This document shows, one piece after another, positions 25,838 through 39,301 of a DNA stretch of 64,000 nt (position 1 is the stretch's first letter; each line of letters begins with the position of its first letter). Source of the stretch: Saururus chinensis (taxonomy: Eukaryota; Streptophyta; Magnoliopsida; Piperales; Saururaceae); NCBI GenBank assembly GCA_035235625.1, contig CP141141.1, positions 37,540,219-37,604,218 of the forward strand, written 5' to 3'. A program made the translations under genes and the position numbers. The notes beneath the pieces are model-generated. The model saw only the letters and a program-made list of their open reading frames with translations, searched no databases and had not been told where the DNA came from.

Positions 25838-26512
25838 TAACTACATCTCATCCATGTAAAAACACCGACAAGACCAGCCAATTAAATGCCTAATCCAAAG
25901 CTCAATTCATGGAGTTTGAATGTCCTAGGACCGATACGACGTGTAGCCGGAATCGGCAACCGGAGTGGTCTTGTGGAAGAGTCATGTAGCCCTGGGATTT
26001 GGGCATATCACATCGCATGCATCATGCTTGGCTCGTTACATGACAATGTCATTACTTCCCCGGGGCCCAATAACTCCTGGCATGGGTAAACTGGCCGCAA
26101 TCAACCAAGCTAAAACGTCAATTTAAATGATGCATGCGACTTCTTGCACACGAGCATACCTGATATTGAAGAAGGTTAACTCTGAGTTGCATTCAATCAT
26201 TGATGGTCACTTCAAGATTTATTTGAGCTGCAATTTAATGATATTGTGGACCATTTGTTCCAAGCGTCAGAGCCAATAAAAGGTTTATGGCATCCCTTGT
26301 AAGCCAAGAGCTAGAGATGTGGATGACACACACTCTTCCTTGTGGACAATCCTTAGAAAACAATTGCATCTTCAAGTCCACTTCTTACAAACACACCGAC
26401 CGTGACTTGAAATCCCCTCATTCTTTAGGCTTTATCGCTTTTCTATCTTCTTCCTCCCCCTTCATAATTTTTTAACTAGAGTTCAACTGACCATAATATT
26501 ACACATACTAAT

Positions 26513-26709
26513 ACTTTATAAAGCCCGGGCTCATATAAGCCTACGTGAGCCCGGGTTTTATGGGCCATCAGATTTATATCAGGCAGCCCATAATACTCAT
26601 GGGCATTTAAACCCATGAGTATTATAGGCCGCCGGATGTAAATCCGATGGCCCATAGAGCCCGGGCTCACGTAGGTGTATATGAGCTCGGGCTCATATAA
26701 ACCGGGACT
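26513..26709. mobile_element. Palindromic MITE built on GAGCCCGGGCTC, copy 2
   Basis: Same family as 10651-10824: arms carry AGCCCGGGCTCATATA, CTACGTGAGCCCGGG and ATGGGCCATC, and their inverse follows after a central palindrome around CCCATGAGTATTATAGG. Two of the four 12-mers have point changes. Target duplication not resolved. Confidence 0.65.
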
Positions 26710-26739
26710 CAACATAAATAGGTACTAGAGTTATATACA

Positions 26740-28800
26740 AGTTTAGTAAATGTTCAAAACAATTTAGAAAAAATTGACGTCCGCTCTAATGAGCAATTGT
26801 CTTCCTGACATGAGGTACAACAATTCTTTGAACTATTTGTAAAATCCAAATAATTAATTTTTAGACAAATTTACCCTCATATTCTTTCCTTGTCTTTCTT
26901 AATCTTTTTCTTCCCTAGTCACTCCCGATCTTTTTCTTACATATCGTCTTTCTCTTCCATCATCTAGATTGTTTCTACTAGCCTTCTGATGTACACTTCA
27001 TCATCTCCATCACCAACACCACCCCTGCCTCCTTCTCCTCTATCTTGTTCTCCATCCATACCAATTACAATGCCTCCTCCACCACGCCCTCCTCCTTTTA
27101 CCATAAGTCACTCACTTCCACTTCTGCTGCCTCCTTATCCTTGGCAAACACCTGTTCCCCAACGATGACCTTGCTGTCATTGTCACCACCCAGGACTTCG
27201 TTGACAACAGCCTTACTACCCATGCCACAACAGCTTCTAACCCCTCCTTGTCAACCCCAACTTCATCGTCGTTCTTAGCTCATTGTCCCTCCTAATCAAA
27301 ATAGTAAATATTTACTCTCTTTGTTATATACAAAAAGAGTAAATATTTAAAATTTTATGTTAAAAATCTGCAAGGACTTATAGATAAAATAGATATTAGG
27401 AGATTTTTGGCGTGCAAAAGGGGATCGAATTTAAGGAACTTTAATTTTTGAATCAAACATATATTCATGATTTCATAGAAGAAAATGTAGAATTTAAAGA
27501 GAAGAGAGGGAAAAAATAGGAGGCGCGCAACAGGAGGAAACATGCAGGTGGTGGTACTCTCCTCGTCTTTCCCATACCTGCCTAGGATCCGCATTAGCGA
27601 TCTCACTTTTGCCGCTATCAACTAGCAAAAAAGATTCCAGCCACAAAAGAAGAGGCAAAGAGAATGTGAAAGGCAGAGACAAAAGCAGAGGAGAAAGCGG
27701 GTGGAGCGGAGCAACTGTTGCTTGTGGCAGCATTGGCATGGGCACGTCATAAGGGGGGGTATAATTGTCTGAATATAAATTTTAGAATTAATATCATATT
27801 AATAAAAAAAATTGTAATTAGCGCCTAAAACCCCAACAATTTATTATGATCATGAGAAAGGTCGCTGATTGCAAAAAATAGAATTCTTATGTCAATATTT
27901 AGATTCTTTAGCGCTGGGTACTAAGCTGGCCGTCAAGGCCAAGGTGCTCCAGCTCACTAGCCAGATCTTCCGATTCTTCCCCTGGCTGAAATGGGAGAGA
28001 TAACTACTCTTTTTTTCCGTGAGAAGCTAACAAACAGAATTTACTCATTTAGAACCAAAAGACTGAAAAACTTCTGAGAGTCCAGTATCCTCCGCAGCCC
28101 ACTGACAGAGGAACACACTGGAAGCAGCTCTTGCTCTTGCCGCCAATGAACTTGAAGTCCAAGCGGCCGTAGCAGCCGTTGTATCTTAATACCCTCGTTT
28201 GAGTGCCCCATGAAAGGCTGCTTTAGTATATATAATCTCTGGGTCCCAGACATCGCAAGGATACAAAATGCGAGCAACTCTCTCTGATTGATGTAAAATT
28301 GGAGTTGGATGATATAAAGGCATTTTGATACAATCCAAGCCGCAGACTGCTATCAAGCAATACAAGGAATGTCGATTAGGGGGGAAAAGTAATACAAGTA
28401 ACAACTTCTGAGATGGTACTTCGTCAACTACAGCCGTGTGCGTAGTAAGTACAAGAAATTTCCATGAGCTGCCGAAGAGCCTGGCACAAACCCCTCAAAC
28501 TGCATCCATCACCAAATATAAGTGCATAACGCATGGCAGAAAGTATCTAATTGTTCCGACAACATGAAAAAGCTCCATATGTCATGCATATGCAAAAAAA
28601 TTGAAGATGGCAATGATAAATGAAGAGCTTGTCCTGCAATTCCAACAGGTAAAGTGCTGTGATAAATGAGGCAAACCAAAAGAGATTTCGTGTAAAATGG
28701 TCGGTCACACAGAAAATTCGAGCGACCAACAAAAACAACCAATGATTATAGTAAATATTCCCCTTCGACCTGTACATGGAAAGCTAGCTATATGTGAAAG
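26740..28800. other. Intergenic and 3' flank of ATG5
   Basis: Frames at 27045-27278 (+) and 27494-27745 (-) are Ser/Thr/Pro- or Leu-rich low-complexity and not convincing. The part from about 28000 to 28800 is probably the ATG5 3' UTR and flank, since it precedes the stop codon with no other gene in between. Confidence 0.35.
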
Positions 28801-28807
28801 ATATGCA

Positions 28808-30570
28808 CTATCTTGCATCATTTTTGTCTGTTGAAACTCCTACATATACACATATGTGCAGATAAAACTCCGGGTTCATTAAGTTGGATATGACCCAAGA
28901 GAAAGGTAACTCCATGTCAGGCTCAATTCCTTGAATACAAATCCGCTTAATTCTGGACTTTTTTGCTTGATTAACTACCAGCTGTATATCTGAAGGACCC
29001 TCCCTGTCTTCATCCTTCATACTATCAAGATTTCCTACATCGACAGTATCTGAATCAAGTTCAGGAGATGGTACATCCTCTAATTCAATTTTTGTTATTT
29101 CTTCATCGATGAATGGTTCATCCATGAAGACCTCCGGCAACAGAGCTTTCAGCGCGTCATGCAATGTGACACACAGACCTGCAATTATGTGCAATTTGTC
29201 TTGTAAAACTAAATGCTTAGATTGGCCTTCTCAAAAAGATAATAGAGCAAGTAATAGGCTACCTTGCAGGATCATATAATGAAAGCTTATGCAATGCACT
29301 AAACTACTGAATAACAGAAAGTAACAGAGAGTAAGAATGAGTAGATGCTGGCTACTTGTCAACAACTTGAAGTGTTAATTCTTATTTATGCAAGCACAGA
29401 AAAGAAGAAAATTAAATAAAACCTACAAACACAGACAATTGAGATTCTGAATAATTTTTTAAGAGCATAGAAATCGAGCATACCTTCCTTCTTGCGGGTA
29501 TCAACAGGTTGGTTTATATAGGAGATATCGTCCCAACTATTAACTGAAATTGCATCTGCTAATTCTTCAAGATTCTCATCAACATTTCGCACATACAGCC
29601 TAACAGGAAACCTGCCTGACCAGAGCTTCCATAATAAGCAACAGTCTAGATTGTCCAAAGCACGAAATGATAATTTTGTGCCACATCAAATCCAAGAAAC
29701 GAATATTGTAAGTTCTATTATTCACTCTGTCTAAATGGAAACAAAACCATGCAAGCCAATATAACCACAGCTTACTGGTGGTAATACAAAGATAAGAAGT
29801 AATTTCCAATACCTAAAAAATTCAATTGCTTCATTAAATCAGCTTGCTGAATGGATAGGAGTGAGTACACGAGACATAAAAAAACCATAAGTGCTCAAAA
29901 CAGATTGTAAGAACTTTTTAAAATGATTCCTAAGTACCATGTTTTCTATGTGAATTATGATACTCTACTAAAAGTAGTTTCTAAAGGCTGATGGTGGCAC
30001 CCATGTGAAAAAATATTATATGTTGCAGTTATCAGTAGTCTTAATAAAGTGCATAGGTAGCATTTGATGAGACTCCACTCATAGGGAAGGATACCTGTTC
30101 GACCATGTCCTCTATGATCAGCCTCAGTAGTTGACGTTTGAGATGAAGCTTTGGCTTTAACATCTTCAACAACTCCAAGCTTGAGTTTAGATGCAATTTG
30201 CAAATAACCTTCCAAATTACCTATTGCAAATTGTAAAATGAAGTGCTCTTACAGTGACAAAGAAGAAGAATATACTACATAAAATGCATTATGATGCCAA
30301 ATTCTCATAAAAAAGATAAGATAAGAAACTTTTCAAAAACTGCACTAACTCCAAAGAAACACAGTAACCTTTTTCCACACACTTCCACAGCTCCAACTGA
30401 TCAGACTGAGACATGTTCATGACATTCTTGCAGTTCCCATTGATTATATATGCTGCCTGCAGAATGAAAATTGCCGCTTTCAAAATAAATGGTATGTGTA
30501 ACTAAAATATTGTTGTCTCTTGCAATTTTGTAGCTGCCTCTGTGTGTCTCTGTGTGTGCGTGTGCATGCA

Positions 30571-30607
<37 letters not shown>

Positions 30608-32162
30608 TCATGCACATGTGTGTGTGAGAGTGAGTAAGAAAGAATGACAAGCCACACTTAGAAATAAAATATAATAAAAGAAAAAGAAAAACAGAGAGAA
30701 TGGACATGAAAGGACCTCCTTCATTGAGTTAATAAAGCTCCACTTTACACTGTCCTCACCATCACAGGGACTCAAAAGCTCAGATGGATATCCTCTAAAA
30801 TGAACCTGATGAGTTGGAACTTGTCAGCTAGCTTTTCACATTAAATCACAGAGAATATGATTTTCCAGAAGATCTTTAAAATGTCCAATATGATAGAGTA
30901 TGTTTCTTGATCATTTACAATTTAGTTAAACTAGTTTCGAGGATTGTACTAATTAAATTAAGCACCCTACCGTTAAGTTCCAAGGTCTTTCTGGCTCTGC
31001 ACAAAGAAGATCAAAAAGAACCCCTGTAGGAATATACCTGAAATGATGCACAAGAAGTTCACTAAAGAGCATGTGTTTGTATAATTCAACTAGTAAAACA
31101 TGCTCAATCAAGTTTGTAAGCAACCGCCAGATCTTTCAGAACATTCCAACCACATAGGTGGAATTCAAAATAATGGAAAATAAAGGGAAAAAATAGATAA
31201 TATACATAATTGTTTGTTAGATTAACTTTTGGACGTAACAATCCCCTCCTCATATTTTCTTCAATAATATTACGGAAACAAATAACAGAAAAGCAATTGT
31301 ACCATTTAAGTGGCAGGCCCTTGTATTCAAACCAGATGGTGTCAACCACAGGAGGAAGTGAATTACTGAAGTGAGGCTTTAAAAGAGGGGCCAACAACGC
31401 GAGGTATCCCAGCCGATGACCTAGCACCTAAATTAGTAGCCAATTAAACTTCCGAACAAACTTATATATCTAATGACTAACAGCAGGAAGTAGAACACAT
31501 AACGTACCTAAAATCAATGAAAATTAAAAAAAAATCCATCCCAATGCATCATATACTAAAGTGAGTAAATAGACCACACGCACTCACACGGTAATATACC
31601 ATACAGATATCAACCAAAATGACCTTAAAGAACATTTACAGAGCAAGAATAGCCAAACCCTAGAAATATATAATCACCCACAAATTATACGCCTCCGGGA
31701 AACACAAAAGCTCAGATGCAGGAACAACAAATATCAATTACTAGTAGCAACATGATACAAATGGAAATTTCTAGCAACAAAAAGATACCAATGCAAATGC
31801 TAATAACACTAAACGAATGCCGAATACAACCAAAGGCATATAAGTAATAAACCTACAGAGACATCAATCAGTTACAATGAGAAAAGAATCAGACTTCCAG
31901 AGATCCACAAAAACAAGGAGAGGAACAAGGGTCCTTCCAACATGATCACGCGAGAGGAAATAGCCAATATGCAGGGATTTCAAAGCGCAGCCGGAAAAAA
32001 TGAAGGCAGGAAAGATAGGAGAGGAAGAGAAGAGGAAGGGATGGGGAAAACCAGAAGAGGAGGAGGAGGGGTGAGGGCGGTGATTTCCGACTCGTGGAGA
32101 TGGATTTGAAGGGGAATCGCGCCTCCCCAGACGAGCTTCTGAGCTTCAGTACTCAGATCCAT
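28808..32162 (-). CDS. ATG5: Autophagy protein 5 (ATG12-conjugated E3 subunit)
   Basis: Eight minus-strand exons join in phase: 32162-32052, 31427-31303, 31037-30971, 30805-30716, 30456-30369, 30220-30095, 29615-29484 and 29178-28808. They give 369 residues (about 337 in Arabidopsis). ATG5 is joined to ATG12 and, with ATG16, directs ATG8 lipidation on the growing autophagosome. Recognisable parts: N-terminal EAQKLVWGGAIPLQIHLH; DTIWFEYKGLPLKWYIPTG and AEPERPWNLT in the first ubiquitin-like fold; AAYIINGNCKNVMNMSQSDQ, whose Lys (about residue 141) is the expected ATG12 acceptor; RFPVRLYVR and SWDDISYINQPV; and the C-terminal PFSWVISNLMNPEFYLHICV. The start at 32162 is chosen because family proteins begin just before EAQK; an in-frame upstream ATG would add 24 residues. 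The extra length lies in an acidic insert in the last exon. Confidence 0.95.
30533..30636. repeat. (TG)n(AG)n microsatellite in an ATG5 intron
   Basis: Runs of TG and AG dinucleotides within the intron 30457-30715. Useful only as a length-variable marker; no coding effect is expected. Confidence 0.85.
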
Positions 32163-32299
32163 GCTCCTCCGACCATCAATCCCACGACAAAATGGCTCGC
32201 GCCGCCGGCGTTCAGTCCCGTTCTCCTCCCCCACTTTTCTTCTACCGAAGGAAGGGGCCTTCGCAAGTACGGCCCCGAAAGTAAAACAAAGTTGACCCT

Positions 32300-33500
32300 G
32301 TTGTTTTTCATAATACTCCAGCTCTATTTAATAAAAAAATTATTTTATATTAATAATTTTATTTTATTAAATTTAAATAATTAGATACTTATTCCTTATT
32401 TTCTTAGACTTGGGTTTCACTATTTAATAAAAAATATTATTTTTTAAATATAATTATTAATATGAAACGGAGGAAATATTTTCATTAAATAGTCCCCAAA
32501 CTTTCTTAACATGCATAACACCTCATCTTTTTAATTTTGCTTCATAATTGACAAAATAATGCTCTTATGTCCCCAATTATGTCTCACTCGCCCAAAATTT
32601 AAATATTTTTATTTTATTTTTATTTTTTTCTTAGATGCCCCCACCCATTCTCTTCTCTCCTTATTAGGTTGGGATTTGTTGTGAGGCACTTAAACTCAAA
32701 TTTGGTACGAGTCTCCAATCAGCTCCCATCTCCATCAAAAAAATGCATACAAATGGATCTGCACTTGCAGATATTTTCTGCCTAATGCAAGGCTGATCAG
32801 CTACTTAAACCTGATCAGCTAGAGGAGATGTACGATAAAAAATTTAAAATTAAAAATATGAAAAAAAAATTAAAAAATACAGATAAATAAAAAAAATAAA
32901 TACAAAATATAACTCAAATGATTATGTAAGCTAAAATACTAAAAATAAAATATTTTCTTCCTAAAAAAATAGTACATTAAAAAATAATAGCTTAATTAAC
33001 ATAAATTTTGATAAAGTTAGTGGCTAAAAACTATCATTAGAGTGCTCATTAGCCAATGAGAGCCAAAAGATTGTGGAATTGGAAGAAAAAACTCGTTGTG
33101 TCAAAGTACGGGTATAATATGTATTTTAACTATGTATGCATATTAAATGAGAAGTACAGGAAAAATGTTCAATATGCATTTGTAAAAATATAAATAATGC
33201 AACATTTTTTACAATAGGATGAAAAAAATGCAAAGTATGCATATAAAATGTGTTTTTGTCACTTGGCCATTACCTCATGTACCTCCCCACCCTTCGAGAA
33301 CCCTCCCTGTCCCAAAAAAAAAAAACATTTATCTTCCTCTCCTTCCTTTGATGACATTGCATAACACACCTTAGATGATGGTGTTAGTGCCGACATTGTT
33401 GTCGGCCATACTTCCGCCCCCAAGTATACATGCTTCTGGCCAGTTTGCATTGCCTCATCCCACCATTTATGGGAAAAAAATAAAAAAGGAGGATAAGAGG
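32300..33500. other. Intergenic, very AT-rich
   Basis: Upstream of ATG5. It contains a decayed Stowaway-like element (about 32306-32480, ending GAAACGGAGGAAATA) and A/T homopolymers. No gene recognised. Confidence 0.4.
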
Positions 33501-33964
33501 AATATGTGTAACGACTCGACCCGAGCCAGGCCCACAAAATCTTTTAATAAAATTTTTTCTTTCCTTAAAGCCAAGAATCATCGTTTGTGTACGAGAGGTA
33601 CAACATTCGTCTACGCACAACGGAGCTTCAAAGCTTCCCCGTACGTAGACTCAGGTTGTAACGGTCATTTACACACGACAAAGCTTCATAGTTCATCGCG
33701 TGTAAATCGGAATAAAACTTATATTTATAATTAATTTGGATCGGGCCAACATTGCCTTGTCGTTGGTTGCCTACATATGTATTGGATATTATTCCAATAC
33801 GATCGGATCCAAATGTAGTTCTTCCTAATGGTTAATACATACAACAAACATCACAAAATCATATATGTTAAAATATGTATATACTAATATTCAATCAGAG
33901 GTATACAAAAATTCGTCATATATCGGAGTAAAGCGAAAGTTAATAAATCAACGAAATTGCACAT

Positions 33965-34170
33965 CTTGCTCTACCACAGAGCAGGATCAATCACATTCAC
34001 ATGTCTCGCTCTATCACTGAGCCGAGACAGAACATAACATGCGTCTCGCTCTATCACTGAGTCGAGACTGAGCACATCACCTGTCTCGCTCTATCACTGA
34101 GCCGAAACAGGACACACACACTACACATCTCGCTCTACCCTAGAGCAAGACGGAACATAAACAGATCACA
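33965..34170. repeat. 40-bp tandem repeat array
   Basis: Five units begin at 33965, 34005, 34045, 34085 and 34129, each with CTCGCTCTATCACTGAGCCG or a variant. Each unit holds a small hairpin (CTCGCTC...GAGCCGAG). The array is inside the solo LTR. Confidence 0.8.
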
Positions 34171-34609
34171 TCAAAGCATAGTAAATTAGAACACAAATGA
34201 TCATGGTATAGCGCACATCCTAATTTAGCACATGCATTCTATAATTTAAATGGGAGGTTATAAAAGCTTACTCCCCTGATGTCTTGCGAGGTAGCAGTAT
34301 TCAGGGTTGCTCGTACCTTCTGGGCATCCTCCCCTTCAGATCCGAAGATAGTAGACGGAGCTTCCTCTAGCCTCCATACATTCCTTGTCTTGCACTAAAA
34401 GGCTACTTACAAACGTTCTCCTTCCGGAGACTTTTCGTTTTCTGCGCCCACGGGCAACAGACAGAACCTCCCCTACTCGGGGATGTTCCTCACGCATCAT
34501 GGCTCTTCAGTGGAAGACAGAGCACCTCCTACTTTGGATTGCTTCTCTTGTTGTGGCCCGGCAGCTTCGGACAGAACCTCGTCTTGCTCCTGGCCCCTTT
34601 TTCTTTCTC

Positions 34610-34960
34610 CGGTGCTCGAGGACGACATGCATGGCCTCTCATTGTCTCGAGGCATTTCTTCCTTATATGGTCACCAACTCAGAGAATGAACCCCTCCATC
34701 GTGTAGGACACACTCGATTTAGTCAAAAATGCCTCTTGGATGGACTAAATCGGAGTTAAGACGATTAGAAACTGATAAAAAGAAGTTTGTCGGTGCTTGA
34801 GGACAATGAGCAAAACCTCTCCTTGTCTTGGGGCGTTTCCTCCTTATACAGTCTCAAACTTGAAGAAATGACCCCTCCATCGCATAGAACACGCTCGATT
34901 CACTTAAGAACACCTCTTGAATGGCCTTATTCGGACTCAGAACGCTCAGAAACGGGGAAG
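34610..34960. repeat. Two-copy tandem duplication of about 175 bp
   Basis: Phrases CGGTGCTxGAGGACxA, TTTCxTCCTTATA, CCCCTCCATCG and ACACGCTCGATT recur about 175 bases apart. Inside the solo LTR. Confidence 0.6.
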
Positions 34961-36883
34961 AAGAAGATCTAGTTCAAAAATAACAGAAGAGGGTTGTTTA
35001 TAGCCTCCCGCCGCGCCAAAATCGTGGTGCCGCACCATTTTTCTTTTTTATTTTTAAATCTTTATCTTCAAACGTGCTCATCTTTATACCCCGGATTTGG
35101 ATTCAAACGTTCTTAGTACCATTAGACTCGTATCAATGAGCCCTTCGATACTAACCCACTTAAAGAAATATATCATGCTCTTTCCAAGTGGGTCCTGCTA
35201 ATAAGTATGAAATATATATCTATCTTATATGCCTTTTCACCTTATTTACTAGTATAGATTAGGTTAATTTGGAGTTAGTTATGGTTTATATAGATTAAGA
35301 TAGATATTAGTATTTTATTTTAATTCTTAATAATTTTTTAGTTATTAGGAGTTTAGATATGTATTTGAATTAAGTTGAGATCTTAATTATATTCTACATG
35401 TCTAAAATGTGATATTTTATGCTTTGTAGGTAAAATGCGTTTATCTAAGTACTTGGACGATGTTTGGAATAATTAAAAATATTCTTAGCATGCTTTAAAG
35501 TGATTTGGACAACTTTTCGGAGTTATAAACATATTAGAAACTAATATGGATATGAAAGAAAAAGCTTAATGAACAGAAAATAGACTGTCAAAAAAACTGT
35601 TCAGATTGCAGAAATAGTGTAGCCGTTCAAACGGGGCATTTTTAAGGATCAAACGGGATAACGTGATTTTGATGAAAAATGCAGTATAGGAGTTTGGCAT
35701 GCAGGGCGTTAGAACGGGATAACGTGCAGTTTCCTTGTTTAAGCCAATTTTGAGTCCTTTTCATATAGAACTTCTTTCTACAGTTCTTATGTCTATATAA
35801 AGACATATTTGGCTTGAAATTGAAAGTTAGCAAGTAGATTTTCTAAAAAGATGAAGGAAGAAGAAGATGGAGAAAAACTCAAAGCTTCTAATAGAGATTC
35901 AAGTGTTTTCTTCTACAATGGAAGGCTAGACTTTTCTTTTACTTAGAAATTGATGAAGCTATAGATAAGTTTCAGTTTCTTTTCTTTTAAATTTAGATCT
36001 CAGTTGTGAATTATGACAATTGTATAATAAGGATTTCCTTTTTAATGGAAGAGCTTTTCATGTTTATTCAAATCTATGTTGATTTATTGTTTTATAGATG
36101 ATAGATTGATGTGGTTTTGATATTTGCATCAATTCTAATTTCTGTGATTTAGATAAGATGGTCATGCAATTGTTTTAATGTTTAGATAATGACTTGGATG
36201 AGTTATACTAAGATTAGACGAGTCATGCCTATAGCTAGTTTAGTGTAGATGATTTGTACTATTGTCGAAGATAGTTCATGCCATGGAATTTAATTAATGA
36301 TTATTTCTGAAGTAATTCTAGCTTGTAGCTGAGAATACTTGTTCATATTCACACTAGATTTAGATTAAAAGTGAAAGAATTGTTATGGTTCTATAGTGGA
36401 TTTGATATCCTAAGTAAATTCCATCGTATTAATCTATTATTTTTAAACTAGTTGATTCTTTTCTTTTGCTTAATTTAAGTTTGAGTTCTTTCTAGTTTTT
36501 AATCAGCAAATTTCTTTTTATATTTAGTAATAATTCATTCGTCCCTGAGGTTCAACAACCTTTAAATACTCATCCTAGTACAATTACCTTGTACACTTGC
36601 AAATGGTTTAATTATAAATGATCACCTGCCTATTTTCCACGCTTTCGGGGTCATAAATTCCGGTCCTGACCTCCGTTTCGTGAGTTCTTCGATTTGTTAC
36701 GCTCGTTTATTCAAACTCTACTCATATACGAAGGTTTCAACCTCTAAAATCCTCTAAGATTTATTGAAAGGTTATCTAATTACCTCGAAGGCTAAACGTA
36801 ATCAGAAAACAGGGTGTTACAAGATGTCGTAATTTTTTTGGCCACTCTAGTCACAACCAAGTTAGATTTGGTCGTGGGGGGGT

Positions 36884-39301
36884 GACACCTGAGTTTTTGT
36901 GTAGAATATTTTGTGTTTAATTATTATAAATATTTATTTTATTTTGATTTGACTTCGTCAATGTTGACTTCAATCTATCAACTAACACATTGATAAAGAT
37001 AATACTACTAAGTACTATACTCAGGAAAGTAGAAGTAGTAATAAGTTCAAAGTAGGGAAAAAGAAGTTGTTTATATGAATGTTTTGGATTTCTAAAACAA
37101 AAGTTACTCTCAACGAGCATCAACATGTCGGTGCTCATGTCAGTGGAAATCTAGACTATTGTCAGCATACTCTGATACATTGGCGCTCACATTAGGAAAG
37201 TGCAATTTCTACTATCAGTAGACCATCGACATATCGGTGAGATTAGTGTATCTTGTCAACAAGTGCAAAATTCTTATATGGGGTGGTTGTGCGTGGTTTT
37301 CATATGCAGTTATGCACCAAAATTTGGTTATTTTTTCTCCCTTATAAAATACCTTTGACGCCCTTTGACCCGGATCTTTCAAAATTTCTAACTATTGAAT
37401 CAAAAAGGTGAGAATAGGGTATGTCAAAGTCCAAATGAAGAGGAGAAAAGGCTAAACTCTTTATACCTTGCACATTGGTGGAAGAAAATGTCAGATTAGT
37501 AACCTTGCTATCAGTTAATGGCTCTAAATGAATCATTTAAAGTGTTTAAATGCTTGCAGAGGAGTATAAAAACATGTTATCCTTGATTTATGAAATTTAT
37601 GCCATTATGATAATGTCAGATTATATTTTTCAATTCATGATGATTATATTTTAGTGAGAGTATAGTTTTCCATGAGTGATTGGTGGTATAAAGTGAGGAT
37701 ACGGTCTATGTTATTTTCTTCCAAATCAACGGCATGACCACAAACACGTTAGTGACAATGTTGGTGTAAGGATGAAGATGACAATACTTGCATCAATACA
37801 GTGAGACGTGTTGAAGTTAAACTAGTTACTGACAATAAGATTGGTCCGTCGATGAGGTAGGCTCTCACATTCAACCAATTATTGGTAAGGGTTCGACATG
37901 TCAACAAGATATCGAAGGTCATTGATGCTCTGGCTAACACATTGGTGTGGTTACCAATGATACATAGGTGCATAGAATCTCAAATGTGATTTTTTCTAAA
38001 TATGAGTAGTTCATGGTCTAGTGAGAAAGAATAAACTCTTAGATGTGGCTAGTATGTCATAAATGTTGGTGTTTTTTTAGTTATTGTCCATTTTTGTGAC
38101 ATATTATGTTAGGAATATTTGATTAGTATGAGATTAAAATGAAGACTTCAAAAGAGAAACTCCAACACAAAGGCTCAAACCCAAAGTAGACGAATAACAA
38201 GCTTTAAGAAGCCCATGAAGAGTACAATAGACAAACTCCAACACAAAGTCTCAAGCCAAAAGTGGACAAAGGACAAGCTTCAAGATAAAAAAAACTCAAG
38301 AATAAAATTAAGGTCACTTAAGTCTAGTTTGGTTGGTTAAAACCATTTTTATTTGGCCTAAAAAATAAGTCATTAGGCTCTTAAGTTGCTTAGTTAAAAG
38401 TTGATCCAACTCTTGCAAGGAAAAAACACATATACCCAAATATAGACCCATACTAAGACCCAAGCTAGAATCCCTCAACTATAAATATCCCCCCGGGTGA
38501 AGTTGAAATCACCTCTTTTCCCCTTGTCTCTTGACTTAGGTTCTTATCTTCAAATCTTAAGGAAAAAGTCACAAGAGTGTCTAAAACTATCTTTCCCTTA
38601 GATCAAAATTTTAATGACTTTTATTTGAGATCTTGGAGAACGAGGGACCTCTTGTATTTAGTTTCATATGACCCATAGGTAAAGCATTTTGAAACCTTAG
38701 TACATCTTAACTAGGGACCTCTTATATTTAGTTTCATATGACCATAGGTAAAACATTTTGAAACCTTAGTATATCTTGATTAGCCTCTCTCCCATGGAAA
38801 TGGTAGAAAGGGATTTAAGACAACTTGACAACGGTTTCTTATATCAAATAGGTATATCATTTAGAAACTCGGCATCTAAATAGACTCAACAATTTTGAAG
38901 CACCACTTTTAATCTAAGGATGGGCGGTAGGAGGCCGAATGCTTAAAGCACGAGTTCAAGCAAAGGTGTAGGATATTCAATCCTCACAAAAAGTGTGATT
39001 AAAAATCTTCTTTTACTTTTCGAGATAAACTAAGTAGTTGAAACACTTAGTGAGAGAAAGATGAGTTTTGCCTAACCCGTTGAGAGTAAGGACTAACTAT
39101 AGGAGAGTCTGGATTTACGCAAGGTTGTGTAATGGTTAACGGTAAAAGAAAACCATGTGTTGTAAATGGTTAAGGGTGAGTTTGGAACCCTCACATAGTG
39201 GAAAGTCGGTGCCTTAGATTTGGTGTTTCAAGAGTATGGATATAGGCGTCTTTCGGTTCTTGGTGTTCGAACCACACTATAAATCTCTTGTGTGCGTAGT
39301 A
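36884..39301 (+). mobile_element. LTR-like region, boundaries uncertain
   Basis: Begins with TGACACCTGAG and includes SNPs of the CGACATGTCAACAAG subrepeat also seen in the LTR at 5842-8233. It has a TATAAATA-type box near 38480, a 70-bp tandem duplication (38643-38780), and ends before TGTCACGCC at 39302. It is probably one or more decayed LTRs. No coding domain was seen. Confidence 0.3.
38643..38780. repeat. Two-copy tandem duplication, period 70 bp
   Basis: AGGGACCTCTT, TTTAGTTTCATATGAC and ATTTTGAAACCTTAGTA recur 70 bases apart with few changes. Confidence 0.75.

Larger units (their letters stand above)
33507..36821 (+). mobile_element. Probable solo LTR (Ty3/gypsy Tekay-like), about 3.3 kb
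   Basis: Starts TGTAACGACTCGACCC and ends AGGGTGTTACA, complementary TG...CA termini characteristic of Tekay/Del LTRs. Flanks are atatg (33502-33506) and agatg (36822-36826), a 5-bp duplication with one mismatch. A TATATAAA-like promoter box lies near 35793. Tandem arrays at 33965-34170 and 34610-34960 are internal. No gag or pol frame flanks it. The small frames inside are not genes. Confidence 0.55.

Noticed and set aside
27045..27278. 77-codon Ser/Thr/Pro-rich plus frame
   Set aside because: Low-complexity composition, no conserved motif and no neighbouring exon with a compatible phase.
33965..34170. Regular 40-bp units considered as a CRISPR-like array
   Set aside because: Plant nuclear context, no distinct spacers between identical repeats, and the array lies within an LTR; it is a simple tandem repeat.
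34385..34972. Plus-strand frames of 61-124 codons
   Set aside because: They lie within the tandem-duplicated interior of a probable solo LTR; no gag, protease or polymerase motif.
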